Below are positions 7,078-15,815 of a stretch of DNA of 64,000 bases, piece by piece (position 1 is the first letter of the stretch; each line of letters begins with the position of its first letter). The translations under genes and the position numbers were made by a program. A model generated the notes under the pieces. That model was not told the origin of the DNA. It made no database searches and saw only the letters and a list, made by a program, of their open reading frames with translations. This DNA comes from Paracoccaceae bacterium (GTDB taxonomy: Bacteria; Pseudomonadota; Alphaproteobacteria; Rhodobacterales; Rhodobacteraceae), in contig JAKIUB010000008.1 of the NCBI GenBank assembly GCA_021647745.1, positions 32,412-96,411 of the forward strand. The letters run 5' to 3'.

Positions 7078-10000
7078 ATGTATCTGCAACCCGTATCATT
7101 GACTGACCGGCTCGACCTGTCAAAAAAGACCGTGCTACTTAATGGCACTCAGGCTCTGGTGCGCCTGATGTTAATGCAAAAACAACGGGATAAGGATGCG
7201 GGCCACAATACGGCGGGCTATGTAAGCGGCTATCGCGGCTCGCCTGTTGGTGCGGTTGATCTGCAAATGCAGCGCGCCGAAAGCCAGTTGAGCGCCGCTG
7301 ATATCAAATTCGAGCCGGGGTTGAACGAAGACCTTGCTGCCACAGCCCAATGGGGCGCGCAGGCAGCCGGGCTTCGGGGTGATGGTAAATTCGACGGCGT
7401 TTTTGGTCTTTGGTATGGCAAAGGCCCGGGGGTGGACCGCTCGGGTGATGTGTTCCGCCACGCCAATATGGCCGGCACGGCGGCGCTTGGCGGTGTGGTG
7501 GCGGTGATGGGTGATGACCACACGGCTGAATCCTCGACCACCCTGCACCAGTCCGAATTTGCCTTTGTTGATGCACTTATGCCGATTCTTTCGCCTGCCG
7601 GCGTGCAGGAAATGCTCGATTACGGCATTTATGGCTATGCGCTCAGCCGCTACTGCGGCGCGTGGGTCGGGCTGAAGGCGCTGAAAGACACGATCGAGGT
7701 CACGCAAGTGGTCGATGGCAGCGCCGATCGCATCACCATAAAAACCCCGACCGATTTCGAGCTGCCCGAGGGCGGGCTGAACATTCGCCTGCTTGATGAT
7801 CGCGCCGAGCAGGAAGCCCGCGTGCATGATTTCAAGCGCTTCGCTGCCGAGGCTTTTGCGCGCGCCAATGGTCTTGATAAACGCGTGCACGGCAAAGCCG
7901 GTGCGCGCATCGGCATTGTGTCTGCCGGCAAAAGCTGGCTTGATACCGCCCACGCGCTGGAAACGCTCGGCATAGACGAGGCGCAGGCCGAGGCGCTGGG
8001 TATCACCACCTATAAGGTCGCCATGGTCTGGCCGCTGGATATGCAATCTTTTCGCGAATGGGCCGAGGGGCTTGAGCTGATTATCGTGGTGGAGGAAAAG
8101 CGCAAGCTGTTGGAAGTGCAAATAAAAGAAGCGATTTTCAATGAGCGCCACGGCCGCCGCGTGATCGGCTGGAAAAAGGAAAATGGCGAGCTGCTGTTTA
8201 CCGTCAAAGGCGCGCTAAACCCCGTTTTGGTGGCGCAAAAGCTGGCGGATACACTGGTGAGCGAGGGCGCGGCCAATGATGCGCTGTTGGTCGCGCAAAG
8301 CGCGCTTGAGGCCGCCGCCCTGCCCGATAATTCCGCCCCTCTTGCCCGGCGCATCCCGTATTTTTGCTCGGGCTGCCCGCATAATACCTCTACCAAAGTG
8401 CCGGATGGCTCGCGCGCTTACGCGGGCATTGGCTGTCATTATATGGTGCAATGGATGGATCGCGATACCCTCGGCTTTACCCAGATGGGCGGTGAGGGCG
8501 CCAACTGGATCGGCGAGGCGCCGTTTAGCAAAACCGGCCATATGTTTCAAAACCTTGGCGACGGCACCTATAACCACTCCGGCAGCCTTGCGATCAGGGC
8601 AGCGCTGGCGGCCAATACCACGATCACCTATAAAATCCTGTTTAATGACGCTGTAGCAATGACGGGTGGCCAAGCCAATGAAGGCGGGCTGACCGCGCCG
8701 CGCATTGCCGCCGAGCTGGTGGCGATGGGCATCAAAAAGCTGGTAGTGGTCTATGATGAAAAAGAAGATATCGACAAAGCGGCTTACCCCAAAGGCATAG
8801 AGCTGGTCGAGCGCGCTGAAATGGACCGGGTGCAGCGCGATATGCGCGAGATTTCCGGCACCACGGCGATATTATATGTGCAAACCTGCGCCGCCGAAAA
8901 ACGCCGCCGCCGCAAGCGCGGCACTTTTCCCGACATCGACAAACGGGTGTTTATCAACCCCGAAGTGTGCGAGGGCTGCGGCGATTGCGGGGTGCAATCA
9001 AACTGCGTCTCCATCCTGCCGCTGGAAACCGAATTTGGCCGCAAACGGATGATCGACCAAAGCTCCTGCAACAAGGATTTCAGCTGTATAAGCGGCTTTT
9101 GCCCGAGCTTTGTGACGCTGGAAGGGGCAACCCCGAAAAAACCGGCACTGAAAGAGCTAAGCCTGCCTGAGCTGCCCGAGCCGATTATTCCCGCCATTAA
9201 AGGCACGTTTAATATTGTCGCCACTGGCGTTGGCGGCACCGGCATTGTGACGGTCGGCGCGCTTTTGGCGATGGCGGCGCATCTGGAGGGCAAAGGTGCT
9301 GGCATGATGGAAATGGCGGGGCTGGCGCAAAAGGGCGGCGCGGTGCTGGTGCATTGCCGGATCTCTGAAAATCCTGGCGATATCAAGGCGGTGCGCGTGG
9401 CGCTGGGCGAGGCGGATGCGGTGATCGGCGGTGATATCGTCACCACCGCCGGTCCGGGCACCCTTAGCCTGATGCAGCGCGGCAAAACCGGCGTGGTGTG
9501 CAATTCCCACCAGATCATCACCGGCGAATTTACCCAGAACACCGAGTTCTCCCTGCCTGTGGCGCAGCTCGAAGTCGCGATCGAGGGTAGGATCGGCGAC
9601 GCGGCGCTCAAAATGGTTGACGCCACCGCTTTGGCTGAAAAATACCTTGGGGATGCGATTTATGCCAATGTGCTGATGATGGGCGCGGCATGGCAAGCCG
9701 GGTTGCTGCCGCTGTCGCTTAAAGCGCTTAAAAAGGCGATAGAGCTGAACAAAGCCGGTGTGGAAGGCAATCTCAAAGCCCTGCAAATCGGCCGCTGGGC
9801 GGTGGCATTTCCGAGCGAGGCCATGCCTGATGACGTCACCCCGAAAGCCCCGACGCTGGAGCAGATCATCGACACCCGCGCCGGACATCTGGTCAAGTAT
9901 CAGGGCAAACGGCTGGCGCGTAAATACCGCAAGCGGCTCGCCAAAATAAAAGACCCGGCGCTGGCCAAGGCCATAGCGCTGGGCTACCATAAGCTGCTGA

Positions 10001-10482
10001 CCTATAAAGACGAATACGAAGTCGCCCGCCTACATGCCGAGACCCTAGAAACAGCGGTGGCGGCTAACTTTGACAGCGTAAAATCCATGCGATTCCATCT
10101 CGCTCCGCCGCTTTTTAGCAAAAATGACGCGAACGGGCATTTGATCAAAAAAGAATACGGCCCCTCGATGATGGGCAAATTCAGACTTCTGGCGCGGTTT
10201 AAGCGCCTGCGTGGTACGCCGTTTGATCCGTTTGGTCGCACCGCCGAGCGGAAAATGGAACGGTTTTTAATCAAACAATATCAAAAGGATATGAAAAATG
10301 CCGAGGAGAGCTTTACGGAGCAGACCCGCGAAACCGCCATCGCATTGGCCGAGCTACCGCTTTCCATTCGCGGCTTTGGCCATGTAAAATTACGCAACGT
10401 GGAAGCAGCCGCCAAGGCCCGCGAGACCCTGCTGGCGAATTTACGCAGCCCGATTGCCCCGATACAGGAAGCGGCCGAATAG
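7078..10482 (+). CDS. Indolepyruvate ferredoxin oxidoreductase, two-domain fusion
   Basis: A 1134-residue thiamine-diphosphate, iron-sulfur enzyme that oxidatively decarboxylates aryl-pyruvates (from Trp, Phe, Tyr) to acyl-CoA with reduction of ferredoxin. The N-terminal pyrimidine-binding region (VSGYRGSPVGAVD) and TPP-binding region around FNDAVAMTGGQ are followed by a ferredoxin-type cluster segment (CEGCGDCGVQSNC, then SSCNKDFSC). The gamma-like domain begins at GTFNIVATGVGGTGIVT, so alpha and beta/gamma functions are fused, as in many proteobacteria. ATG 7078 is preceded by GGAGGA (7065-7070). It stands alone and is probably governed by the divergent LysR or the nearby MarR. Confidence 0.92.
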   Translation: MYLQPVSLTDRLDLSKKTVLLNGTQALVRLMLMQKQRDKDAGHNTAGYVSGYRGSPVGAVDLQMQRAESQLSAADIKFEPGLNEDLAATAQWGAQAAGLRGDGKFDGVFGLWYGKGPGVDRSGDVFRHANMAGTAALGGVVAVMGDDHTAESSTTLHQSEFAFVDALMPILSPAGVQEMLDYGIYGYALSRYCGAWVGLKALKDTIEVTQVVDGSADRITIKTPTDFELPEGGLNIRLLDDRAEQEARVHDFKRFAAEAFARANGLDKRVHGKAGARIGIVSAGKSWLDTAHALETLGIDEAQAEALGITTYKVAMVWPLDMQSFREWAEGLELIIVVEEKRKLLEVQIKEAIFNERHGRRVIGWKKENGELLFTVKGALNPVLVAQKLADTLVSEGAANDALLVAQSALEAAALPDNSAPLARRIPYFCSGCPHNTSTKVPDGSRAYAGIGCHYMVQWMDRDTLGFTQMGGEGANWIGEAPFSKTGHMFQNLGDGTYNHSGSLAIRAALAANTTITYKILFNDAVAMTGGQANEGGLTAPRIAAELVAMGIKKLVVVYDEKEDIDKAAYPKGIELVERAEMDRVQRDMREISGTTAILYVQTCAAEKRRRRKRGTFPDIDKRVFINPEVCEGCGDCGVQSNCVSILPLETEFGRKRMIDQSSCNKDFSCISGFCPSFVTLEGATPKKPALKELSLPELPEPIIPAIKGTFNIVATGVGGTGIVTVGALLAMAAHLEGKGAGMMEMAGLAQKGGAVLVHCRISENPGDIKAVRVALGEADAVIGGDIVTTAGPGTLSLMQRGKTGVVCNSHQIITGEFTQNTEFSLPVAQLEVAIEGRIGDAALKMVDATALAEKYLGDAIYANVLMMGAAWQAGLLPLSLKALKKAIELNKAGVEGNLKALQIGRWAVAFPSEAMPDDVTPKAPTLEQIIDTRAGHLVKYQGKRLARKYRKRLAKIKDPALAKAIALGYHKLLTYKDEYEVARLHAETLETAVAANFDSVKSMRFHLAPPLFSKNDANGHLIKKEYGPSMMGKFRLLARFKRLRGTPFDPFGRTAERKMERFLIKQYQKDMKNAEESFTEQTRETAIALAELPLSIRGFGHVKLRNVEAAAKARETLLANLRSPIAPIQEAAE

Positions 10483-10494
10483 CAGCGCGCCCGC

Positions 10495-10941
10495 TTAAAC
10501 TTTTAATAAAGCGCTGCGCAATTCGCGAAACACCGGCAGCAGGGCGCGGATCTTATTGGCCCCTAGTGCTGCCATGATATCGGCAAAAACCGGCTCGATG
10601 GATAGCACCGCCCGATCTCGCGCCGCCTGCCCTGCGGGGCTGAGGCTGATCCACTTTTTGCGGGCATCATCCCAGTCGGGGCGGATATGGATAAAACCGG
10701 CATCAAGCAATCGCCGGACCGTGTTGGTCATCGCGCCTTTTGTTACATGCAGCATCCGCGCCAGCTGGGCGGGGGTTTTTTCGCCGCCCATATGGGAAAA
10801 ATGGTTGAGCACAACGAAATGCGAAAGCTCCATCCCTTCGGGCAAGGCGCGTGAAAGCCGTGTGCGGGCCATCTGGTCGATCACTGCGATTTCGCTAAAT
10901 AGCGTTATTGCGAGGGGGTCATTGCTTAAGGTTGTGCTCAT
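10495..10941 (-). CDS. MarR-family transcriptional regulator
   Basis: A 148-residue MarR protein with a winged-helix core: LSHFVVLNHFSHMG, KTPAQLARMLHVTKGAMTNT (recognition helix), then the wing DWDDARKKWISLSPAG. It is last in a minus-strand run comF-grxC-nitrilase-marR and overlaps the nitrilase end by 23 bases, so ATG 10941 is the likely coupled start. It converges tail-to-tail with the indolepyruvate oxidoreductase gene. MarR proteins usually sense aromatic ligands, which would suit regulation of that enzyme; this is inference. Confidence 0.85.
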   Translation of the reverse strand: MSTTLSNDPLAITLFSEIAVIDQMARTRLSRALPEGMELSHFVVLNHFSHMGGEKTPAQLARMLHVTKGAMTNTVRRLLDAGFIHIRPDWDDARKKWISLSPAGQAARDRAVLSIEPVFADIMAALGANKIRALLPVFRELRSALLKV

Positions 10942-11767
10942 CGGGGCCGGTAAACTCTCGATCATGGGTGAGCGCGGGAATCTTTCTGCGCGCTTCTGCT
11001 GCCAGATTAAGATCAAGTTGCGCAAATGTCACGCCCTCGGCTTTCCCGCCGTCAGCCAGCACTTCGCCCCAGGGCGAAACCACCAGTGAGTGGCCATAGG
11101 TGATGCGGTTTTTGGTGTGTTGGCCCACCTGCGCCGGTGCAAGAATAAAACAGCCGGTTTCAATTGCGCGGGCTTTCAGCAATGTGTGCCAGTGGGCCTT
11201 GCCGGTAGGCACGGTAAAGGCGGCGGGTACGGTGATAATTTCGGCCCCTGCCTTGGCGAGCGCGCGGTGAAGGGCGGCAAAGCGGAGGTCATAGCAGATG
11301 GTCAGGCCGATTTTACCAATATCGGTATCGGCCAGCACCGCGCGGTTGCCGGGCTGAAACTGGGCTGATTCGGTGTAGTTTTCTCCGCTGCCCAGTGTGA
11401 CATCAAACATATGGATTTTATCATAATACACCACAACTTTTCCCTTGGGGGAAATCAGGAAAGAGCGGTTGAGAAAGCGGCCATCCGCTGCGCCGGATTT
11501 GAGCGCCAATGAGCCGATCAGCAGCCATATCTGCCGCGCTGCTGCCAGCGCGGACAGGGATTTCAGGGTCTGGTCATCGGTTTGCCGTGCCAATACCCGC
11601 TCCTGATGTTGGCGCGAGCCTGAAATAATATTGCTGACCTCGGGGGTCAGCACAAAATGGGCGCCCCCATCTGCCGCCTGATTGACCAGCTTCTCAAGGG
11701 TAGCGGTATTTTCCGCCGGGTCATCCGTGGCGGTAAACTGCACCAGCGCGACGGATAACTTGCTCAC
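10919..11767 (-). CDS. Carbon-nitrogen hydrolase (Nit1-like, deaminated glutathione amidase candidate)
   Basis: A 282-residue nitrilase-superfamily amidase. The catalytic Glu-Lys-Cys triad is visible in LTPEVSN, YYDKIHMFD and ICYDLRF. KIHMFDV and the tail pattern resemble the Nit1/YbeM branch, whose known role is hydrolysis of deaminated glutathione. Sitting directly behind a glutaredoxin gene supports a glutathione-repair role. The start is GTG 11767, overlapping the grxC stop as GTGA. The precise substrate is inferred from family and context. Confidence 0.85.
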   Translation of the reverse strand: MSKLSVALVQFTATDDPAENTATLEKLVNQAADGGAHFVLTPEVSNIISGSRQHQERVLARQTDDQTLKSLSALAAARQIWLLIGSLALKSGAADGRFLNRSFLISPKGKVVVYYDKIHMFDVTLGSGENYTESAQFQPGNRAVLADTDIGKIGLTICYDLRFAALHRALAKAGAEIITVPAAFTVPTGKAHWHTLLKARAIETGCFILAPAQVGQHTKNRITYGHSLVVSPWGEVLADGGKAEGVTFAQLDLNLAAEARRKIPALTHDREFTGPDEHNLKQ

Positions 11768-12021
11768 TGTGCCAGCATCGGGTCTAGCGCGCCGTCAAAA
11801 TCCAGCTCGTGCAGCTCGTCGGAGCCGCCGACATGCTGACCGTTGATGAATATCTGCGGCACCGAGGTCAGGCCACCGGCGCGTTTCATCATTTCGTCGC
11901 GCTTGCCGCGCTCTCGGGCGATGTCGGTTTCTTCGAATTTGGCACCCTTTTTGGTGAGCAACCTTTTTGCAGCGCTGCAATATCCGCAGAGCGGCGAGGT
12001 GTATATTTCGACTTTGGCCAT
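11764..12021 (-). CDS. grxC: Glutaredoxin 3
   Basis: An 85-residue class I glutaredoxin that reduces disulfides using glutathione. VEIYTSPLCGYCSAAKRLL carries the redox pair, with CGYC in place of the common CPYC. SVPQIFINGQHVGGSDEL holds the cis-Pro and the glutathione-binding GG. I chose ATG 12021 because AAGGAT precedes it; an upstream ATG lies inside comF. It is two bases downstream of the comF stop and overlaps the nitrilase gene, so it is the middle of a tight operon. Confidence 0.92.
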   Translation of the reverse strand: MAKVEIYTSPLCGYCSAAKRLLTKKGAKFEETDIARERGKRDEMMKRAGGLTSVPQIFINGQHVGGSDELHELDFDGALDPMLAQ

Positions 12022-12023
12022 GA

Positions 12024-12782
12024 TCAATCCTTTATATTCGTCTCGGTGAATATAGAGGTATTTTGCCAAGGTTCAACGCGTGCGAGCACAAGTATGCTCA
12101 CATTCTTTGCGCCGGCGGCGTAGCAGGCACTGGTGCAGGCGCTTAATGTGGCGCCCGTGGTCAGCACATCATCAATCAAAAGCACCCGTTTTCCGGCGAG
12201 GCGGGCAAGGTGGCGCGGGGTGGGGATGATGGCGGATTTCAAGTTGACGATTCGTGCGGCTCTGTCTTTACCTTGCTGGGGCGCGGTGCGGCGGGTGCGG
12301 GTGAGCAGGTCGGGGATGTGGGCAACACCTGATAGCCGCGCTATATGCCGGCCCAGCTCGGCGGACTGGTTGAACTTTCGGCGCAGCAGGCGCGCGGGGT
12401 GCAATGGCACAGGGGCGAGTATATCAGTGGTGGCGAGCAGCGGAGTGCCGGCCCGCTGCATCCATTGGGCCATGGCGGGGGCGAGATCGAGCCGGTCATG
12501 GCGTTTGAGCGCCAAAACCATGGCACGGCCGGTGCCGTCATATTCCAGCACGGCTATGCCGCGCTGCCATGGCGGCGGATGGGCAATGCAGGTGTCGCAG
12601 GGTTCGCCCTCCGCTTCGCCAACCAGCGGGGTGCCGCAGGTGATGCAGGTGGAGCCGTTGATAAAACGGGTGTCGCACCAGCAATCGGCACAAAGACCGT
12701 GGGGGGCGTCGGTCAGGGTTTCGCACAGCATGCAGCGGGGCGGATAGAGCGTGCGCATCATAGCCTGAAGCGCCCATTGCAT
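12024..12782 (-). CDS. comF: ComF family phosphoribosyltransferase-like protein
   Basis: A 252-residue ComF/GntX-type protein. The N-terminus has paired Cys motifs forming a zinc finger (PPRCMLCETL, GLCADCW, CITCGTPL, CDTC). The C-terminal half is a type I phosphoribosyltransferase fold with its PRPP loop in LLIDDVLTTGATLSAC. ComF proteins take part in DNA uptake in naturally competent species; elsewhere the function is unclear. ATG 12782 is preferred over longer in-frame options because it begins just before the zinc finger. It is divergent from the methyltransferase gene at 12842. Confidence 0.85.
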   Translation of the reverse strand: MQWALQAMMRTLYPPRCMLCETLTDAPHGLCADCWCDTRFINGSTCITCGTPLVGEAEGEPCDTCIAHPPPWQRGIAVLEYDGTGRAMVLALKRHDRLDLAPAMAQWMQRAGTPLLATTDILAPVPLHPARLLRRKFNQSAELGRHIARLSGVAHIPDLLTRTRRTAPQQGKDRAARIVNLKSAIIPTPRHLARLAGKRVLLIDDVLTTGATLSACTSACYAAGAKNVSILVLARVEPWQNTSIFTETNIKD

Positions 12783-12841
12783 CGCGCTCTTTTGCTCGGG
12801 GGAAAAGAGCGCTATATGCGGCTTGGGAAGGATTTTTGAAA

Positions 12842-13672
12842 ATGGTTTCACCACCACCCCTTTTTGACATGGCAACCCGCAAGCGCCGCAGGGCGCGGGC
12901 GCGGGCAATAGGTATTGCCGGATTTTTGCACCGGGAAGCGGCGCTACAGCTTCATGAAAGACTGCAAGACGTTAATAAATCATTTACCAAGGCGGCATTT
13001 GTCGGTTGGCTGCCCGAAATATGGGCGGAAGGGTTTTGCCCCGAGCAAGTTGTGGCTGATGAGGAGACCCTTGCCCTTTCTCCCTCTACATTTGATCTTG
13101 TGGTCCATGGGCTGGGTTTGCACAGCAGCAATGATCCTGTGGGGCAGCTGGTGCAGCTTCGCCGTGCGCTCAGGCCAGACGGGCTGATGCTGGCGGCGCT
13201 TTTTGGTGGCCGGACCCTGCACGAATTGCGCATGGCCTTTGCCGGTGCCGAAAGCGAGGTCGAGGGCGGTATATCGCCCCGAGTTGCGCCGATGGGTGAT
13301 GTCCGGGATCTGGGCGGGCTGATCCAGCGGGCGGGGCTGGCCATGCCGGTGGCCGATAGCGCAACCCTGACTGTCACCTACCCATCACCTCTGCATTTGA
13401 TGCGCGATTTGCGGGCTATGGGCGAGGGCAACATCATGACCCAGCGCCGAAAAACCCCGCTGCGGCGCGACACTCTGAAGCGCGCCGTGGAGATATATAT
13501 AGAAGAATACGGGCTGGCGGACGGGCGTATTCCTGCTACGTTCGAGATTATCTTTCTCACGGGCTGGGCGCCCTCGAAGCAGCAACCAAAGCCGCTCAAG
13601 CCCGGCTCGGCCACCGCGCGCCTGGCGGATGCGCTCGGAACGATAGAATATAAAGGACACAGCGATGACTGA
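12842..13672 (+). CDS. SAM-dependent methyltransferase-fold protein, NDUFAF5-like
   Basis: A 276-residue class I methyltransferase-fold protein. FDLVVHGLGLHSSNDPVGQL followed by LRRALRPDGLMLAALFGGRTL matches the alphaproteobacterial homologues of the mitochondrial complex I assembly factor NDUFAF5. The glycine-rich SAM motif is weak, as in that family, which may hydroxylate rather than methylate. ATG 12842 has AAGGA nine bases upstream. Its last codons overlap the hemH start (13665-13672), so the two are co-translated. Confidence 0.75.
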   Translation: MVSPPPLFDMATRKRRRARARAIGIAGFLHREAALQLHERLQDVNKSFTKAAFVGWLPEIWAEGFCPEQVVADEETLALSPSTFDLVVHGLGLHSSNDPVGQLVQLRRALRPDGLMLAALFGGRTLHELRMAFAGAESEVEGGISPRVAPMGDVRDLGGLIQRAGLAMPVADSATLTVTYPSPLHLMRDLRAMGEGNIMTQRRKTPLRRDTLKRAVEIYIEEYGLADGRIPATFEIIFLTGWAPSKQQPKPLKPGSATARLADALGTIEYKGHSDD

Positions 13673-14705
13673 CCGACTGGAATACGCCCCGAAAGACCAC
13701 CCCGCACAAAAGCGCGCAAAAGTAGGGGTGCTGCTGGCCAATCTCGGCACGCCTGATGATACCGGATACTGGTCGATGCGCCGCTATCTTGGCGAGTTTC
13801 TTTCTGACAAACGGGTGGTGGATTATCCGAGCTGGAAGTGGCAACCGCTGTTGCAGCTGATTATCCTGAGCAAACGCCCCTTCAGCTCGGGGCGCGCCTA
13901 TGACAGTATCTGGAATAAAGAGGCTGATGAAAGCCCGCTTCTGACCATCACCAAAGCGCAAACCGCCAAGCTCGCCGAGCGGCTAAAGGCGCGCTATGGC
14001 GAAGATGTGGTGGTGGATTTTTGCATGCGCTACGGTAATCCCTCGACTGAAAGTAAAATTATGGCGCTCAAGGAGCAGGGCTGCGAAAAGATAATATTTT
14101 TCCCGCTTTACCCGCAATACGCCGCTCCGACCACCGCCACCGCCAATGACGCTGCCTTTCGCGCGCTGATGAAGATGAACTGGCAGCCTTATATTCGCAC
14201 CGTGCCGGCCTATTTCGAGCATCCGGCCTATATCGAGGCGCTGGCGGCCTCGGTGCGCGAGGCCTACGAGGGCGAAAACCCTCCTGAAAAGCTGGTGGTC
14301 TCTTATCACGGGGTGCCGGTGCGCTACCGCGACGAGGGTGACCCCTATTATTGCCAATGCATAAAATCCACCCGGCTGCTGCAAGAGGCGCTGGGCTGGG
14401 AGGCGGATATGATCGACAGTGCGTTCCAGTCTCAATTCGGGCCGGAAGAGTGGGTTGGCCCTGCCACGGTCGAGCATGTGGCCGAGCTGGCCGGCGACGG
14501 CAAGCGCCATATCGCAGTGATCGCACCGGCTTTTGCGGCGGATTGCATCGAAACGCTGGAAGAGATAAACGAGGAGATAGGGGATGCCTTCAAACAAGCA
14601 GGAGGCGAGAAGTTTACTTATATCCCTTGCCTGAACGATCGTGACGACCACATGATGGCGCTGGTGGCTATTATTGAAAATGAAGCAAAAGGCTGGCTGG
14701 AGTAG
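13665..14705 (+). CDS. hemH: Ferrochelatase
   Basis: A 346-residue ferrochelatase that inserts ferrous iron into protoporphyrin IX, the last step of protoheme synthesis. LLANLGTPD near the N-terminus, FPLYPQYAAPTTA, the catalytic His in VVSYHGVPVRYR and the C-terminal IAPAFAADCIETLEEI are all family hallmarks. It is peripheral to the cytoplasmic membrane. It is translationally coupled to the upstream methyltransferase. Together with hemN at 49 kb it supplies heme for the cbb3 oxidase. Confidence 0.95.
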   Translation: MTDRLEYAPKDHPAQKRAKVGVLLANLGTPDDTGYWSMRRYLGEFLSDKRVVDYPSWKWQPLLQLIILSKRPFSSGRAYDSIWNKEADESPLLTITKAQTAKLAERLKARYGEDVVVDFCMRYGNPSTESKIMALKEQGCEKIIFFPLYPQYAAPTTATANDAAFRALMKMNWQPYIRTVPAYFEHPAYIEALAASVREAYEGENPPEKLVVSYHGVPVRYRDEGDPYYCQCIKSTRLLQEALGWEADMIDSAFQSQFGPEEWVGPATVEHVAELAGDGKRHIAVIAPAFAADCIETLEEINEEIGDAFKQAGGEKFTYIPCLNDRDDHMMALVAIIENEAKGWLE

Positions 14706-14708
14706 AAA

Positions 14709-14987
14709 ATGAAATATATTATTGCAGTGGTAATCATATTGGCGGGCGGTTATTTTTATCCGCAAATCGCCGAAAGCACAGGTGGGCCATGTCAGGCGCT
14801 GGAGGCCAAGGTTGTTAATGAGATTCGCACTGAGGACAGCAACGTAGGGCTGCTCGCAGGGCTGGTTTCAGGGGTGTCAAATGGTGAGCTGGGCAAGCAA
14901 CTGGCCGCGCAAAACTACCCCGACACGCCAACCTCTCTGGCCTGTGTGCGCGGCTATTACAGCCTTGACCCAAAGGATATCGGCTAG
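14709..14987 (+). CDS. Small secreted or membrane-anchored protein of unknown function
   Basis: A 92-residue protein starting three bases after hemH. An N-terminal hydrophobic stretch (MKYIIAVVIILAGGYF) is a signal peptide or anchor. The remainder has two Cys (CQALEAK and LACVRGYYS) that could pair in the periplasm, and a GLLAGLVSGVS segment. I do not recognise a family. The spacing suggests co-transcription with hemH. Confidence 0.6.
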   Translation: MKYIIAVVIILAGGYFYPQIAESTGGPCQALEAKVVNEIRTEDSNVGLLAGLVSGVSNGELGKQLAAQNYPDTPTSLACVRGYYSLDPKDIG

Positions 14988-15153
14988 ACGAGGCCGGTAT
15001 TTGCCAGCGCTATCTGTAGGGCACCCGTATTCACCATCCTTTTAGCGGCATAAACCGGTGGCACGAACCGTGGAAAAGGAAAAGGCACCAGTGGCTCCCG
15101 CGTAAGCAATAGCGGCGCTGTCAGTTTCGGTCCGTTATTGTGTTTAACCCCCG

Positions 15154-15181
15154 ACCTGACATTTACCTGACCAAGCCTGTA
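15154..15181 (+). promoter_or_regulatory. Possible OmpR-type direct repeats upstream of the repeat-peptide gene
   Basis: ACCTGAC occurs at 15154-15160 and 15165-15171, 11 bases apart, with a related GCCTGTA at 15175-15181. OmpR-family regulators bind direct repeats with one-turn spacing, so this may be a site for the response regulator at 17734. The rest of the 278-base gap (14988-15265) shows no gene and no convincing sigma-70 promoter. Confidence 0.3.
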
Positions 15182-15265
15182 AGGAAACTGTAGTGCGCCC
15201 TGCGCTAAACCTAGGTAGCAGGGAGCAATGATTCGCTTGCTCCGGTTATGTAAAGGAAAATTCTT

Positions 15266-15649
15266 ATGACTAAAGACACCAAAAACGAGCCGCTTTCCCG
15301 TCGTAAAATGCTGGGCCGCATCGGTATGATCGCCGCTGCAAGCTATACTATTCCGGCTTTCACAACCCTTTCGGCAGCACAGGCCGGCAGTAATTCGAGC
15401 AGCAACAGCGGCTCAAGCAACAGCGGCCCGAGCAACAGTGGCCCAAGCAACAGCGGCCCGAGCAACAGCGGCCCGAGCAACAGCGGCCCGAGCAACAGTG
15501 GCCCGAGCAACAGCGGCCCAAGCGGTGCTGAAGGTGGCCCGGTAACAGACACAGATACGGCCCCGACCCGGGCGGATCTTTGCGGCACAGAAAACCTCGA
15601 TGATCCGAACTATCTGCAATGCTTGCTCGACAATGGCTTTGTAGAATAG
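15266..15649 (+). CDS. Tat-type exported Ser-Asn-Ser-Gly-Pro repeat peptide (candidate RRE/kinase substrate)
   Basis: A 127-residue protein. Residues 11-40 resemble a twin-arginine signal (SRRKML, hydrophobic core, AQA), but the core contains YTIP (27-30) followed by LSAAQAG. Residues 46-85 are one SNSGS and seven SNSGP units; the tail has two Cys (106 and 119) in an acidic context. I know no function. It lies directly upstream of a kinase-PqqD fusion and shares its leader pattern and the SGPS motif with the protein at 17084. AAAGGAAA precedes the ATG. Hairpin 15671-15711 separates it from the downstream genes, which would favour higher expression of this peptide. Confidence 0.75.
   Translation: MTKDTKNEPLSRRKMLGRIGMIAAASYTIPAFTTLSAAQAGSNSSSNSGSSNSGPSNSGPSNSGPSNSGPSNSGPSNSGPSNSGPSGAEGGPVTDTDTAPTRADLCGTENLDDPNYLQCLLDNGFVE
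15401..15520 (+). repeat. Eight tandem 15-base units encoding SNSGS/SNSGP
   Basis: Eight in-frame copies of the unit agcaacagcggcccg or one- to three-base variants run without interruption. Near identity at the DNA level suggests recent expansion by slippage, and the length is likely to vary between strains. Confidence 0.95.
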
Positions 15650-15670
15650 CCTTAGGGTAATTGGATACTT

Positions 15671-15716
15671 CCACCGGTGATATCAGGCATTAACCCCTGA
15701 TCCACCGGTGGGATTT
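15671..15716 (+). terminator. Hairpin between repeat-peptide gene and kinase-PqqD gene (partial terminator/attenuator)
   Basis: CCACCGGTGATATCAGG (15671-15687) pairs with CCTGATCCACCGGTGG (15696-15711) across an eight-base loop, with a two-base bulge, followed by GATTTT. The weak T-run fits partial termination. That arrangement is common downstream of RiPP precursor genes, where precursor must exceed enzyme. Confidence 0.6.
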
Positions 15717-15815
15717 TCAAGGCGGCAAAAAGAGCAGTCGCCGAAACAGACAAGAATAATCACTACATTTTATTTTTTTATATGGTACCAAAGTGTAGGA
15801 AACAGGAAACTTCAG

